DNA of 61,223 bases from an uncultured Prevotella sp. (GTDB lineage Bacteria; Bacteroidota; Bacteroidia; Bacteroidales; Bacteroidaceae), in the NCBI GenBank assembly GCA_900543585.1, contig UQRP01000011.1, positions 1 to 61,223 on the forward strand. Reading direction: 5' to 3'. Positions 50,034 to 57,830 of the stretch are shown in pieces. The notes beneath the pieces are model-generated. The model searched no databases and had not been told where the DNA came from. It saw only the letters and a list, made by a program, of their open reading frames with translations. Both the position numbers and the translations under genes were made by a program. Position 1 is the first letter of the stretch; each line of letters begins with the position of its first letter.

Positions 50034-50960
50034 TTACAGCAGGCGTTTGTGGCGCAACACCACCCAGCAGACAGCGCTCACGAAGAACGATATCGCCAGA
50101 GTGATGGCAAAGCCCCAGCGGCTCTGCTCAAGTCCGTTCTCAACATTCATACCGTAGAGAGAGGCGATGAAGGTACCCGACATCATGATGATACTTACTG
50201 AGGTCAGTGTACGCATCGTGGTATTCATGTTGTTGTTGATGATACTCGAATAAGTATCCATCGTCGACTCCAAAATATCGGAATAGATACTTGTCGTCTC
50301 GCGGGCCTGCGTCATCTCGATGTTGACATCCTCGATAAGGTCGGCGTCAAGCTCATCAACCTGCAACTTAAACTTCAACTTCTGCAGCAGGGTCTCGTTG
50401 CCACGGATGGAGGTGATGAAATAGGTCAGCGAGTCCTGCAAGCGGCTCAAACCTATCAGACTCTCGTTATTGACTTCATGGTCAAGGTTGTGCTTGGCCT
50501 TCTCGATGAGGGCATTGATCTGTTTCAGACGCTTCAGATACCACACGGCAGAGGAGAGGAAGAGACGGAAAGTCATATCGACATAGTCGGTGAAGCCGAC
50601 ACCACGCTTCTGCTGATAGCTCACAAAATCTATCATCATGTTAGTCTCGTAGTAGCACACCGTGATGGTGACATCGCGCTTATGGATGATGCCAAGGGGT
50701 ACCGTGGTATAAGGCGTCCGTGACCGTATCTCCTTGACATAGGGGATACGCAGGATGATGAGCGTCCAACCGTCGTCATATTCATAACGCGCACGCTCAT
50801 CGGTATCGCTGATATCGCTTAGGAAATAATCGGGTATGTGGAATTTCTCATCCAACTCTCGCTGGTCATCGTCGGTAGGGCAGGTGACCTGAATCCAGCA
50901 GCCGGGCTGCCATTCATTAATAGACTTCAGTTGCTTCTCAATGTTCCAATATGTCCTCAT
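50034..50960 (-). CDS. corA: CorA-family magnesium transporter
   Basis: 308 residues. Long cytoplasmic N-terminal region, then two C-terminal membrane helices separated by the pore motif YGMN (SLYGMNVENG). The coiled region before the first helix (LESTMDTYSSIINNNMNTTMRTLTSVSIIMM, given by its ends at about residues 222-252) is typical of CorA. It carries Mg2+ (or Co2+/Ni2+) across the inner membrane. The putative leader upstream is about 120 nt and can fold. Confidence 0.95.
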   Translation of the reverse strand: MRTYWNIEKQLKSINEWQPGCWIQVTCPTDDDQRELDEKFHIPDYFLSDISDTDERARYEYDDGWTLIILRIPYVKEIRSRTPYTTVPLGIIHKRDVTITVCYYETNMMIDFVSYQQKRGVGFTDYVDMTFRLFLSSAVWYLKRLKQINALIEKAKHNLDHEVNNESLIGLSRLQDSLTYFITSIRGNETLLQKLKFKLQVDELDADLIEDVNIEMTQARETTSIYSDILESTMDTYSSIINNNMNTTMRTLTSVSIIMMSGTFIASLYGMNVENGLEQSRWGFAITLAISFFVSAVCWVVLRHKRLL

Positions 50961-50992
50961 GGTTGCTAATCTCCTAAATTGGTAATTGGTGG

Positions 50993-51047
50993 GGATTAGC
51001 TTTCCGAAGCATAATCCTCACGCCAATGAATTGTAGCTATCCGCGTG
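50993..51047 (-). promoter_or_regulatory. Foldable 5' leader of corA
   Basis: Two helices are possible in the corA leader. GGATTAGCTT (50993-51002) pairs with AAGC-a-TAATCC (51007-51017) with a one-base bulge and a 4-nt loop, and CACGC (51019-51023) pairs with GCGTG (51043-51047). It may be a regulatory leader; I do not recognise it as a known M-box class. Confidence 0.4.
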
Positions 51048-51086
51048 ATAATCGTCCATAGAATGATTGATATATTTATTGCGACT

Positions 51087-51095
51087 GCAAAATTA
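51087..51095 (-). promoter_or_regulatory. -7 box for corA
   Basis: Minus-strand TAATTTTGC, 127 bp before the corA ATG, which defines the long leader. Confidence 0.55.
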
Positions 51096-51100
51096 ACCAA

Positions 51101-51134
51101 AAAAACTGGAGCAACAAACGTTTCTCCAGTTTTT
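51101..51134. terminator. Bidirectional rho-independent terminator
   Basis: AAAAACTGGAG (51101-51111) / CTCCAGTTTTT (51124-51134) with a 12-nt loop; A-run on one side and T-run on the other. On the minus strand it would end pepD before the corA promoter. Confidence 0.85.
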
Positions 51135-51190
51135 CTTGATTTTTTATGGTAAGAAGTGCCAAGCGTGCAGAATGCCAACGGACATATCAT

Positions 51191-51241
51191 TAACACCTAA
51201 CACTTAACACCTATCACCTAACACTTAACACCTATCACCTA
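51191..51241. repeat. Heptad array of (T/C)AACAC(C/T)/ATCACC type
   Basis: TAACACC, TAACACT, TAACACC, TATCACC, TAACACT, TAACACC and TATCACC follow one another with a 7-nt period directly after the pepD stop codon. It is the same family as the array at 18411-18528. The rest of 50961-51238 holds the leader, promoter and terminator listed separately. Confidence 0.8.
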
Positions 51242-52693
51242 TTTCTCAGGCACCTGCTCCAGGGCAGCAGTGAGAAGGTTCCAGAAAGGTGCGGCGGTGT
51301 CAATCTTGAAACGCTCGTTGGTGGTATGGGGTGAGAGCAGCGTGGGACCCATGGAAACGACATCCATACCGGGATACTTACTCAAGATGACCGAGCACTC
51401 CAAGCCGGCATGATCAGCCTGCACGGTAGCCTCCTGCCCCGTCTGATCCTTGTAGATCTTCTTCAACAGATTGAGAATCTCGCTGTCGGGATTGGGATCC
51501 CAGCCACCATAGCTGCCACTGAGCTCTGTCTTCATACCCGCCATGGAGAAGCAGCTCTCTATCATCGTGGCGACATACTCCTTCATATCCTCACGGCTGG
51601 AGCGCGCCAATATCTTCACCGCAGCCTGTCCAGCCTCAATATCAATGATGGCGAGGTTGGAGGAAGTCTCTACAACGTCGGGGTAGGCGGGAATCATGCG
51701 AATCACACCGTTGTGGCAGGCGTAGATGGCATCCACGAGATTATCCTGAATCTCCTGCGGCACGAGCTCAGCGGGGCTGTCGACCTCCTCGGTGAAGAAC
51801 TCCACGCCTTTCTCAATGCCACGGAACTCGTCCTCGATGGCCGCACGCTGGGCCTCGACAAGCGCCTTGAGGGCCTCAACATTGTCCTTAGGCAAAGCCA
51901 GCACCACCTCAGCCTTGAAAGGAATAGCATTGCGCATATTACCACCATGCCAGGAAGCCAGACGAGCTCCGCACTCAGCGATGGCCTTACGCACAAAGCG
52001 TACCATCTCCTTGTTGGCATTGGCCCGCCCCTCGTTGATCTCCAGTCCGGAATGGCCGCCACGCAGGCCCTTCAGCGTCACCTTGACAGCGGCATCCTGG
52101 TCATTGTCAACAGGCTTGTATTCCAATGTAGAAGTGATGTCGATGCCACCTGCCGACCCGATGACGAACTTTCCCCAGAGCTCGGAGTCGAGGTTGATAA
52201 GAATGTCGCTGTGCAGCTCGCCCTTGGGCAGGTCGTTGGCACCATACATTCCCGTCTCCTCATCACGCGTTATCAGCGCCTCCACGGGACCATGCTTCAA
52301 TTCCTTATCCTCCATGACGCCCATGATGGCAGCCACGCCAATGCCGTCGTCAGAGCCTAAGGTTGTGCCCTTTGCATGCACCCATCCGTCCTCGACGTAG
52401 GTTTCTATGGGGTCAGTCTCGAAGTTGTGGGTAGAGTCCGGTGCCTTCTGTGGCACCATGTCCATATGCGCCTGCAGAAGCACGCCCTTACGGTTCTCAT
52501 AGCCCGGTGTGGCAGGCTTGCGCATGACGATGTTGCCGGCGGGGTCCTGGAAGGCCTCTACGCCAACACGCTTGGCAAAGTCGAGAAGAAACTGCTGGAC
52601 CTTCTCCACATGACCGCTTGGACGGGGTATCTGTGTGAGGTCGTCAAAGTTACGCCAGATGGCGGCAGGTTGTAAATTACGGATTTCGCTCAT
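51239..52693 (-). CDS. pepD: Aminoacyl-histidine dipeptidase PepD (M20 family)
   Basis: 484 residues, the family length. Zinc-site motifs: QAHMDMVPQK (His/Asp), TTLGSDDGIGVAA (bridging Asp), TRDEETGM (Glu-Glu) and the C-terminal ligand His in SPHTTNERF. The GGHSGLEIN segment is the dimerisation-domain His motif. Cytoplasmic; hydrolyses Xaa-His dipeptides such as carnosine. ATG 52693 is chosen because it starts MSEIRNL and lies downstream of the -7 box at 52721. Confidence 0.95.
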   Translation of the reverse strand: MSEIRNLQPAAIWRNFDDLTQIPRPSGHVEKVQQFLLDFAKRVGVEAFQDPAGNIVMRKPATPGYENRKGVLLQAHMDMVPQKAPDSTHNFETDPIETYVEDGWVHAKGTTLGSDDGIGVAAIMGVMEDKELKHGPVEALITRDEETGMYGANDLPKGELHSDILINLDSELWGKFVIGSAGGIDITSTLEYKPVDNDQDAAVKVTLKGLRGGHSGLEINEGRANANKEMVRFVRKAIAECGARLASWHGGNMRNAIPFKAEVVLALPKDNVEALKALVEAQRAAIEDEFRGIEKGVEFFTEEVDSPAELVPQEIQDNLVDAIYACHNGVIRMIPAYPDVVETSSNLAIIDIEAGQAAVKILARSSREDMKEYVATMIESCFSMAGMKTELSGSYGGWDPNPDSEILNLLKKIYKDQTGQEATVQADHAGLECSVILSKYPGMDVVSMGPTLLSPHTTNERFKIDTAAPFWNLLTAALEQVPEK

Positions 52694-52720
52694 AAGTGTA
52701 TGGTTTAACAGTTTGTGTTG

Positions 52721-52729
52721 ACAAAGATA
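52721..52729 (-). promoter_or_regulatory. -7 box for pepD
   Basis: Minus-strand TATCTTTGT, 27 bp before ATG 52693. Confidence 0.55.
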
Positions 52730-52756
52730 CAACTATTTCCCCATAACCTGCAATAC

Positions 52757-53746
52757 TCAGGCTCTCTTTTTGATAAAATTAAGAGCGATGCCACCATAGA
52801 TGCCCAAGAAGACGACGAGGAGAGTCTGAACGGTATGCACGATGAGCACGAAGTAGAGGGCCTCATTGCTTGCTACGCCATAGAGGATAAGCATCGTCTT
52901 CACAGCAAAATGCCAGGGGCCGGCACCATTGGGAGTTGGCACAATAACGGCCACGGAGCCTACGATAAAGGTCACCAAGGCACAAGCGGCACCAAGGTGG
53001 GAGGTAGCGGCGAAGCAGAAGAAAGTGAGGTAATAATGCAGGAAGTAGCACACCCAGATGCCAATGGAGAAGAAGATGAAGAGCGGCACGTTCTTCACAT
53101 TGCGCACGGAGATGATGCCCGACCACAGTCCGATAAAGGTATCTTTCACCTTATTATATATAGACAACTTCCTAACGATGAGCCACAGCAACACAACGAC
53201 AGCGATGCCACAGATAGCTGTCACCCACAGTCCTGCCGTGGTGAAATGGGAGAGTATCTCGTCAATGCGAGTACCCGTGCGACTGAAGAAGTTGTTGAAG
53301 ACGGGGAATTGCCATAGAAAAGTTCCCAAAGCGATGACGGCGACGATGACGGAGTCTATGGCCCGCTCGGTAACGACAGTGCCTAAAGCTTTAGGGAAGG
53401 AGATGTTGTCCCACCGCTTCAGAATGCCACAACGCGCAAACTCACCGATACGCGGGATGACAAGGCTGGCAGCATAGGAGACGAAGACGCTGAGCACCGC
53501 CACCCGGTTGCGCGGATGCTCGCCGACGGGATCCAGCGACTGGCGCCACCGCCAACCGCGAAGAGCCTGGGCAAGAATGCCGAAGGGAAAGGACAGCACC
53601 ATCCACGTCCAGTCCATCTCGTGGGACATGACGTAGCTGATACGGCTGAAATCAAAGCCACGGTACATCCAATATAAGATAGCGCCGCCGAGGAAGAGGG
53701 ACAGCGCTATCTGCAATATGGTGTGAAAAGTCTTCTTTACCTGCAT
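52757..53746 (-). CDS. Lysylphosphatidylglycerol synthase/flippase-like membrane protein (UPF0104, YbhN/AglD-like)
   Basis: 329 residues with about eight hydrophobic segments. Family cues: ALRGWRWRQSL after the second helix, IPRIGEFARCGIL, VVTERAIDSVIVAVIAL, and a C-terminal VPTPNGAGPWHFAVKTML. These match the integral-membrane LPG_synthase_TM domain found in MprF flippase halves and AglD. There is no synthase domain, so a lipid flippase-like role is a reasonable guess. ATG 53746 lies only 7 bp beyond a -7 box, so the transcript may be almost leaderless. Confidence 0.88.
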   Translation of the reverse strand: MQVKKTFHTILQIALSLFLGGAILYWMYRGFDFSRISYVMSHEMDWTWMVLSFPFGILAQALRGWRWRQSLDPVGEHPRNRVAVLSVFVSYAASLVIPRIGEFARCGILKRWDNISFPKALGTVVTERAIDSVIVAVIALGTFLWQFPVFNNFFSRTGTRIDEILSHFTTAGLWVTAICGIAVVVLLWLIVRKLSIYNKVKDTFIGLWSGIISVRNVKNVPLFIFFSIGIWVCYFLHYYLTFFCFAATSHLGAACALVTFIVGSVAVIVPTPNGAGPWHFAVKTMLILYGVASNEALYFVLIVHTVQTLLVVFLGIYGGIALNFIKKRA

Positions 53747-53753
53747 ACAACGC

Positions 53754-53762
53754 GCAAAATTA
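53754..53762 (-). promoter_or_regulatory. -7 box for the flippase-like gene
   Basis: Minus-strand TAATTTTGC; only 7 bp separate it from the ATG at 53746. Confidence 0.6.
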
Positions 53763-53811
53763 CAAAATTCTTTTCTTCCTCTTTGCAATTTTGCGGAAAA
53801 AGTTTACATCC

Positions 53812-55839
53812 TTACCAGATATGTGCGCGCTTGTTCTTTGGCACAAACATCTTGGCACCCTTCTTCACATTGAAAGCGTCGTACCAAGCGTCTATCATTG
53901 GCAGGGCTGCGTTGACACGGGCGTAGTTAGGAGAGTGTACGTCAACGGTGAGCAGGTATTTCACGTATTCGTCGGTCATGTTGCTGGCCCAGACGCGTGC
54001 CCAGGCTAAGAAGAAGCGCTGTTCGGGTGTGAATCCGTCTTTGACAGGCAGAGGATTCTCCTTCAGTGAGTTTTGCAGGGCACGGAAGGCGATGTTCAGA
54101 CCGCCATTGTCACCGATGTTCTCACCTAAGGTCTGCTGGCCATTGACCTTCACGCCGGGGAGCACCTCGAACTGTGAGAACCAGTCGGCGAGGACCTTTG
54201 TGCGCTCGTCGAAGCGCTTCTTGTCCTCAGCTGTCCACCAGTTGCGCTGGTTGCCGTTCTTGTCAAACTGAGCGCCCTGGTCGTCGAAGCCATGACTCAT
54301 CTCGTGGCCGATGACGCCACCGATAGCGCCATAGTTGGCAGCATCGTCAGCAGAGGGGTCGAAGAAAGGTGGCTGCAGGATGGCAGCGGGGAAGCAGATC
54401 TCGTTTGTCGTGGGGTTGTAATAGGCGTTGATGGTCTGTGGTGTCATTCCCCATTCTGTCTTATCCACCTTCTTGTTCACGTGGCGGGCAATATAGTCGT
54501 CGGTAGCCCAGCGGGAGATACGTCCGAGATTTTCATAGAGGGAGAGGCTGTCGTTGACCTGCAAGCCGCTGTAGTCTTTCCATTTGTCAGGATAGCCTAT
54601 CTTGATGATGAAGTTGGCAAGCTTATCCTTTGCCTGTGCTTTCGTGGCCGGACTCATCCAAGTCAGGGCGTCAATGCGCTGTCCAAGGGCCGTCTGCAGG
54701 TTGTGGACGAGTTGCAGCATACGCTGCTTGCTCGACTCAGGGAAGTATTTCTCCACATAGAGCTTGCCGATAGCCTCACCGAGGGTGCCGCTGACGAGAC
54801 TCACAGCACGCTTCCAGCGCGGGCGGTCCTGCTTGACACCTGTCAGCACACTATTGAACTCGAAGGACGCCTTGCGGAAATCGTCGCTGAGCTGACTGGA
54901 GGCACCGGAGATAACTTTTATCTCGGCATAGGTCTTCAGGTCGTCGAGGGAGGTGTTGGCAAGAATCTTCTCTACCTCATGGATAGGCTCGGGCTGACCG
55001 ACGTCGACATACTGGAAAGCGGGGAAACCGCTGGCCAGGAAGATGTTGCCCCAGTCGATGCCTGGGAAAGTGGTCACCAGCTCGTTGTAGCTCATCTTAT
55101 GGTAGTTGGCATCGATGTCGCGAAGTTTGACCTGGTCGTAGCTGGCCTTGGCAATCTCCGTCTCGATGTTGATGACAGCCTGCATCTTCTTCTCTGCCGT
55201 AGCCTCATCGGCACCAGTCATAGTGAAGAGCTTCTTCAGGTAGATTTTGTAAGCCTCTAAGACACGCTTGTTCTGGGCGTCGTCAGAGAGATAGTAGTCA
55301 CGAGTTCCCAAACCGAGACCGCCCTGGCCAATGCTCACAATATTCCATTCTGCATCCTTCTGGTCGGCGTCGGCACCAATACCGAACATCATCGTACCCT
55401 CACCATTGCGGTCAAGTTGTGCGGTGACGAGCTGGTATTCGCGCTTGTCCTTGATGGCTGCAATCTTGTCTAAGGTAGGCTTCAGCGGAGCCCATCCCTC
55501 ACGGTTCAGACGCACGGAGTCCATCATCAGGTTATAGAGGGAGCCTATCTTCTGCTCCAGGGTGCCCTGCTTCTGCGGCTTGGAGGCATATTGCAGGATG
55601 ATGCCCTGGATACGCTTCTGGTTGAGCTCATAGAGATCGGTGAAGGCACCGTTGTCGGTGTGCTCAGCGTCGAGGGGATGGCTCTTCAGCCAGCCACCGG
55701 CAGCATAGTGATAGAAGTCGTCACCGGCCTTGACCGACGTGTCGAGGTTCTTCAGGTCAATGCCCGAAGAGAGGTTGGTCTGTGCCATTCCGCTCAGAGC
55801 GACCATGGCGAGACTCAACACAAGAACTTTCTTTCTCAT
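53812..55839 (-). CDS. pepO: M13-family zinc metallopeptidase (PepO/neprilysin-like)
   Basis: 675 residues with a signal peptide (MRKKVLVLSLAMVALSGMAQ), so periplasmic or surface-exposed. The zinc motif HExxH is in GVIGHEMSHGFDDQGAQFD; the third ligand Glu and the active-site support lie in GENIGDNGGLNIAF. The substrate segment NAYYNPTTNEICFPAAILQPPFF and the C-terminus (KKGAKMFVPKNKRAHIW) are typical. It degrades oligopeptides outside the cytoplasm. Confidence 0.96.
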   Translation of the reverse strand: MRKKVLVLSLAMVALSGMAQTNLSSGIDLKNLDTSVKAGDDFYHYAAGGWLKSHPLDAEHTDNGAFTDLYELNQKRIQGIILQYASKPQKQGTLEQKIGSLYNLMMDSVRLNREGWAPLKPTLDKIAAIKDKREYQLVTAQLDRNGEGTMMFGIGADADQKDAEWNIVSIGQGGLGLGTRDYYLSDDAQNKRVLEAYKIYLKKLFTMTGADEATAEKKMQAVINIETEIAKASYDQVKLRDIDANYHKMSYNELVTTFPGIDWGNIFLASGFPAFQYVDVGQPEPIHEVEKILANTSLDDLKTYAEIKVISGASSQLSDDFRKASFEFNSVLTGVKQDRPRWKRAVSLVSGTLGEAIGKLYVEKYFPESSKQRMLQLVHNLQTALGQRIDALTWMSPATKAQAKDKLANFIIKIGYPDKWKDYSGLQVNDSLSLYENLGRISRWATDDYIARHVNKKVDKTEWGMTPQTINAYYNPTTNEICFPAAILQPPFFDPSADDAANYGAIGGVIGHEMSHGFDDQGAQFDKNGNQRNWWTAEDKKRFDERTKVLADWFSQFEVLPGVKVNGQQTLGENIGDNGGLNIAFRALQNSLKENPLPVKDGFTPEQRFFLAWARVWASNMTDEYVKYLLTVDVHSPNYARVNAALPMIDAWYDAFNVKKGAKMFVPKNKRAHIW

Positions 55840-55866
55840 TGTTATGACAATTAAAAAATAATATTT

Positions 55867-57288
55867 CTATTTCAATCCTTTCATCCAGCTGCCCCTCGCT
55901 ATCCTTATCAAGAAGATACACCCTCGGAAGGTGAGCTCCGTAGCCATGGCTATCCACACACCGCGCAGGCCGTAGTGCTGTGCCAAGGCGTAGGCCAACG
56001 TGAGGCGTACGCACCACATGGACGCAAGATTCATCACTGCTGGCTTGAAGGTGTCGCCCGCACCGATACATACTCTGAAGGCTACGATGGATGCAGCGAA
56101 GAAAGGCTCTGCAAAGGCCTCGATGCGCAGCACCTCGCTGCCCAAGGAGCGTATGGCGGGGACGGGCCTGAGGAAGCCTATCATCTCCGGGGCGAAGGCA
56201 TACATCACAGCGCCCATGACAGCCATAACGCCCATACCCAAACCGATAGTGAGCCAGGCAAAGCTGCGGCAGAGGTCGCGGCGCCCCGCACCGTAAGTCT
56301 GGCCCACAAGGGTGGAGGCTGCGTCACCGATGCCATAGCCCGGCATATAGCACAGACTCTCGGCAGTGATGGCAAAGGAGTTGGCAGCAATGGAGACATT
56401 ACCAAGAGGTGCCACTATCATCGTGGAGACAATCTGCGCGCCGTTCATCAGCACATATTGCAGGGCCATAGGGGCACCGATATTCCAGGCCTCGCGCACA
56501 TAGCCAGGATTCCAGACAAAGGGGGTGTGGTCCTTGCGCCAAGCCAGTATCTCGTTGCGGCAGACAGTGTAGTAGCACAGCAAGACAGCAGTGACGATGT
56601 AAGCTAAGGCCGTGCCGATAGCGGCCCCCTCCACTCCCAAGCCGAAACCCGGCATGGTGATGGATAAGCCAAAGATGGTGATGGAGCGCGTTGGGAAGAT
56701 AAAGAAGAAGTTGAAGATGACGTCGAGGACGCAGGCCAGCACAGCCATAGCGCTGGGCCGCCGCATGTCGCCACTCGACTTCAGCATGGCTGAGGAGAGG
56801 TTCTCCAGCATGAAGAAAGGTGCAGCCAAGGAGAAGATAAGGAAGTAGGCGGAGGCATCAGCCCAGATGTCGGCGCCGCCACCAAGCCACCTTGGCAGTT
56901 GCCCGGAGATGGCGGCTGCCACGGCCATGAGGACGAGAGAGAAGAGCGTGCAGCAAAGGAAGCTGTGTTTCATCACGCGGCGTGCCTGCACAAAGTCGTT
57001 GGCACCAATGAAATGAGCCACCTGAACGGCAAAACCCATCGATGCAGCCGCCGTCATCGAACCAAAGAGCCACGACGCGGGCTCCACAAGACCAATGGCG
57101 GCACTGGCCTCGGTACCGAGGGAGCCCACCATAGAGGCATCGATATAGAACATCAACACGCTGGTAATCTGTGCAAGGATAGAAGGAATACTCAACTCCA
57201 CAATGAGGTTGACTTTCTCCCGCCCCGTCATCTCCTGACCACCACGTATCTTGGCAAGTAATATCTCGCTGCGTTTGCTACTGAACAT
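55867..57288 (-). CDS. MATE-family efflux transporter
   Basis: 473 residues with 12 hydrophobic helices in two halves (second half begins near NIGAPMALQYVLM). MATE features: IDASMVGSLGTEASAAIGLVEP after the first helix and ANSFAITAESLCYMPGYGIGDAASTLVGQ in the second half. It exports organic cations or drugs in exchange for Na+ or H+. ATG 57288 is preceded by a -7 box at 57319. Substrate unknown. Confidence 0.94.
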   Translation of the reverse strand: MFSSKRSEILLAKIRGGQEMTGREKVNLIVELSIPSILAQITSVLMFYIDASMVGSLGTEASAAIGLVEPASWLFGSMTAAASMGFAVQVAHFIGANDFVQARRVMKHSFLCCTLFSLVLMAVAAAISGQLPRWLGGGADIWADASAYFLIFSLAAPFFMLENLSSAMLKSSGDMRRPSAMAVLACVLDVIFNFFFIFPTRSITIFGLSITMPGFGLGVEGAAIGTALAYIVTAVLLCYYTVCRNEILAWRKDHTPFVWNPGYVREAWNIGAPMALQYVLMNGAQIVSTMIVAPLGNVSIAANSFAITAESLCYMPGYGIGDAASTLVGQTYGAGRRDLCRSFAWLTIGLGMGVMAVMGAVMYAFAPEMIGFLRPVPAIRSLGSEVLRIEAFAEPFFAASIVAFRVCIGAGDTFKPAVMNLASMWCVRLTLAYALAQHYGLRGVWIAMATELTFRGCIFLIRIARGSWMKGLK

Positions 57289-57318
57289 TGTCGTTATGTT
57301 TCTCCATCCTTATTGTCT

Positions 57319-57327
57319 GCAAAGGTA
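57319..57327 (-). promoter_or_regulatory. -7 box for the MATE gene
   Basis: Minus-strand TACCTTTGC, 30 bp before the ATG. The remaining part of 57289-57531 holds no gene that I can support. Confidence 0.6.
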
Positions 57328-57531
57328 CGCATATTTTGGCAATAATAGATATCCTTTGCCGATATGAAAGGGAATATCTGCGGAATACCCGCTGGCTGGT
57401 CACCAGTTTTATCCTTATAGAGTAGAGAAATAGGCGAAATGGAGAAGTTCATCAAAGCCATTGTTTTCATGCTTTAACTCAAATACGATAAGATAGAAGC
57501 CAACTCCTCTCGAAAAAGAATCATTGCGTCA

Positions 57532-57800
57532 CTATTTTCCTTTGTTGATGATGTAAATGCCTATTGTGGCCAGTGCACCGGCAAGGACGTATTTCCAATA
57601 GAACACCTCGTGCAGGCAGAGGCAGGAGCTGACAGCACCGACGACGGGAATCAGCGAGTTGTAGATGGCCACCTTGCCAATGGGGTTGCAGGTGAGCAGT
57701 TTGTTGTAGAGTGTGAAACCCACCGTGCTGATGCAGATGAGCAGAAACAGCCACAGCAGGCCCAAGGCCGTAACCTGAGGCAGCGTGCCACCAAAGAGCA
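57532..57800 (-). CDS. EamA/DMT-family transporter, C-terminal fragment
   Basis: Only the last 80-90 residues are present: LLWLFLLICISTVGFTLYNKLL, then VAIYNSLIPVVGAVSSCLCLHEVF and a last helix YVLAGALATIGIYIINKGK. This is the end of a ten-helix drug/metabolite transporter (the P-x-x-x-x-x-x-x-x-L-x-E-x-F segment before the final helix is characteristic). The frame stays open upstream, but past about 57.8 kb the sequence belongs to a different gene on the other strand with different composition, so the upstream 200 residues are missing. The exact breakpoint cannot be read to the base. Confidence 0.85.
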
Positions 57801-57830
57801 GACCGCAGACGACAAGTTCACGCCGAGCAT
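57785..57830. other. Junction between Bacteroidota and actinobacterial DNA
   Basis: Left of here is the minus-strand DMT gene in Prevotella-like codon use; right of here is a plus-strand GH3 gene already in mid-protein, with strong G/C at third positions. Both genes are cut, neither has a start, and no intervening IS, tRNA or integrase is visible. An assembly join is more likely than an integration. Confidence 0.8.
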
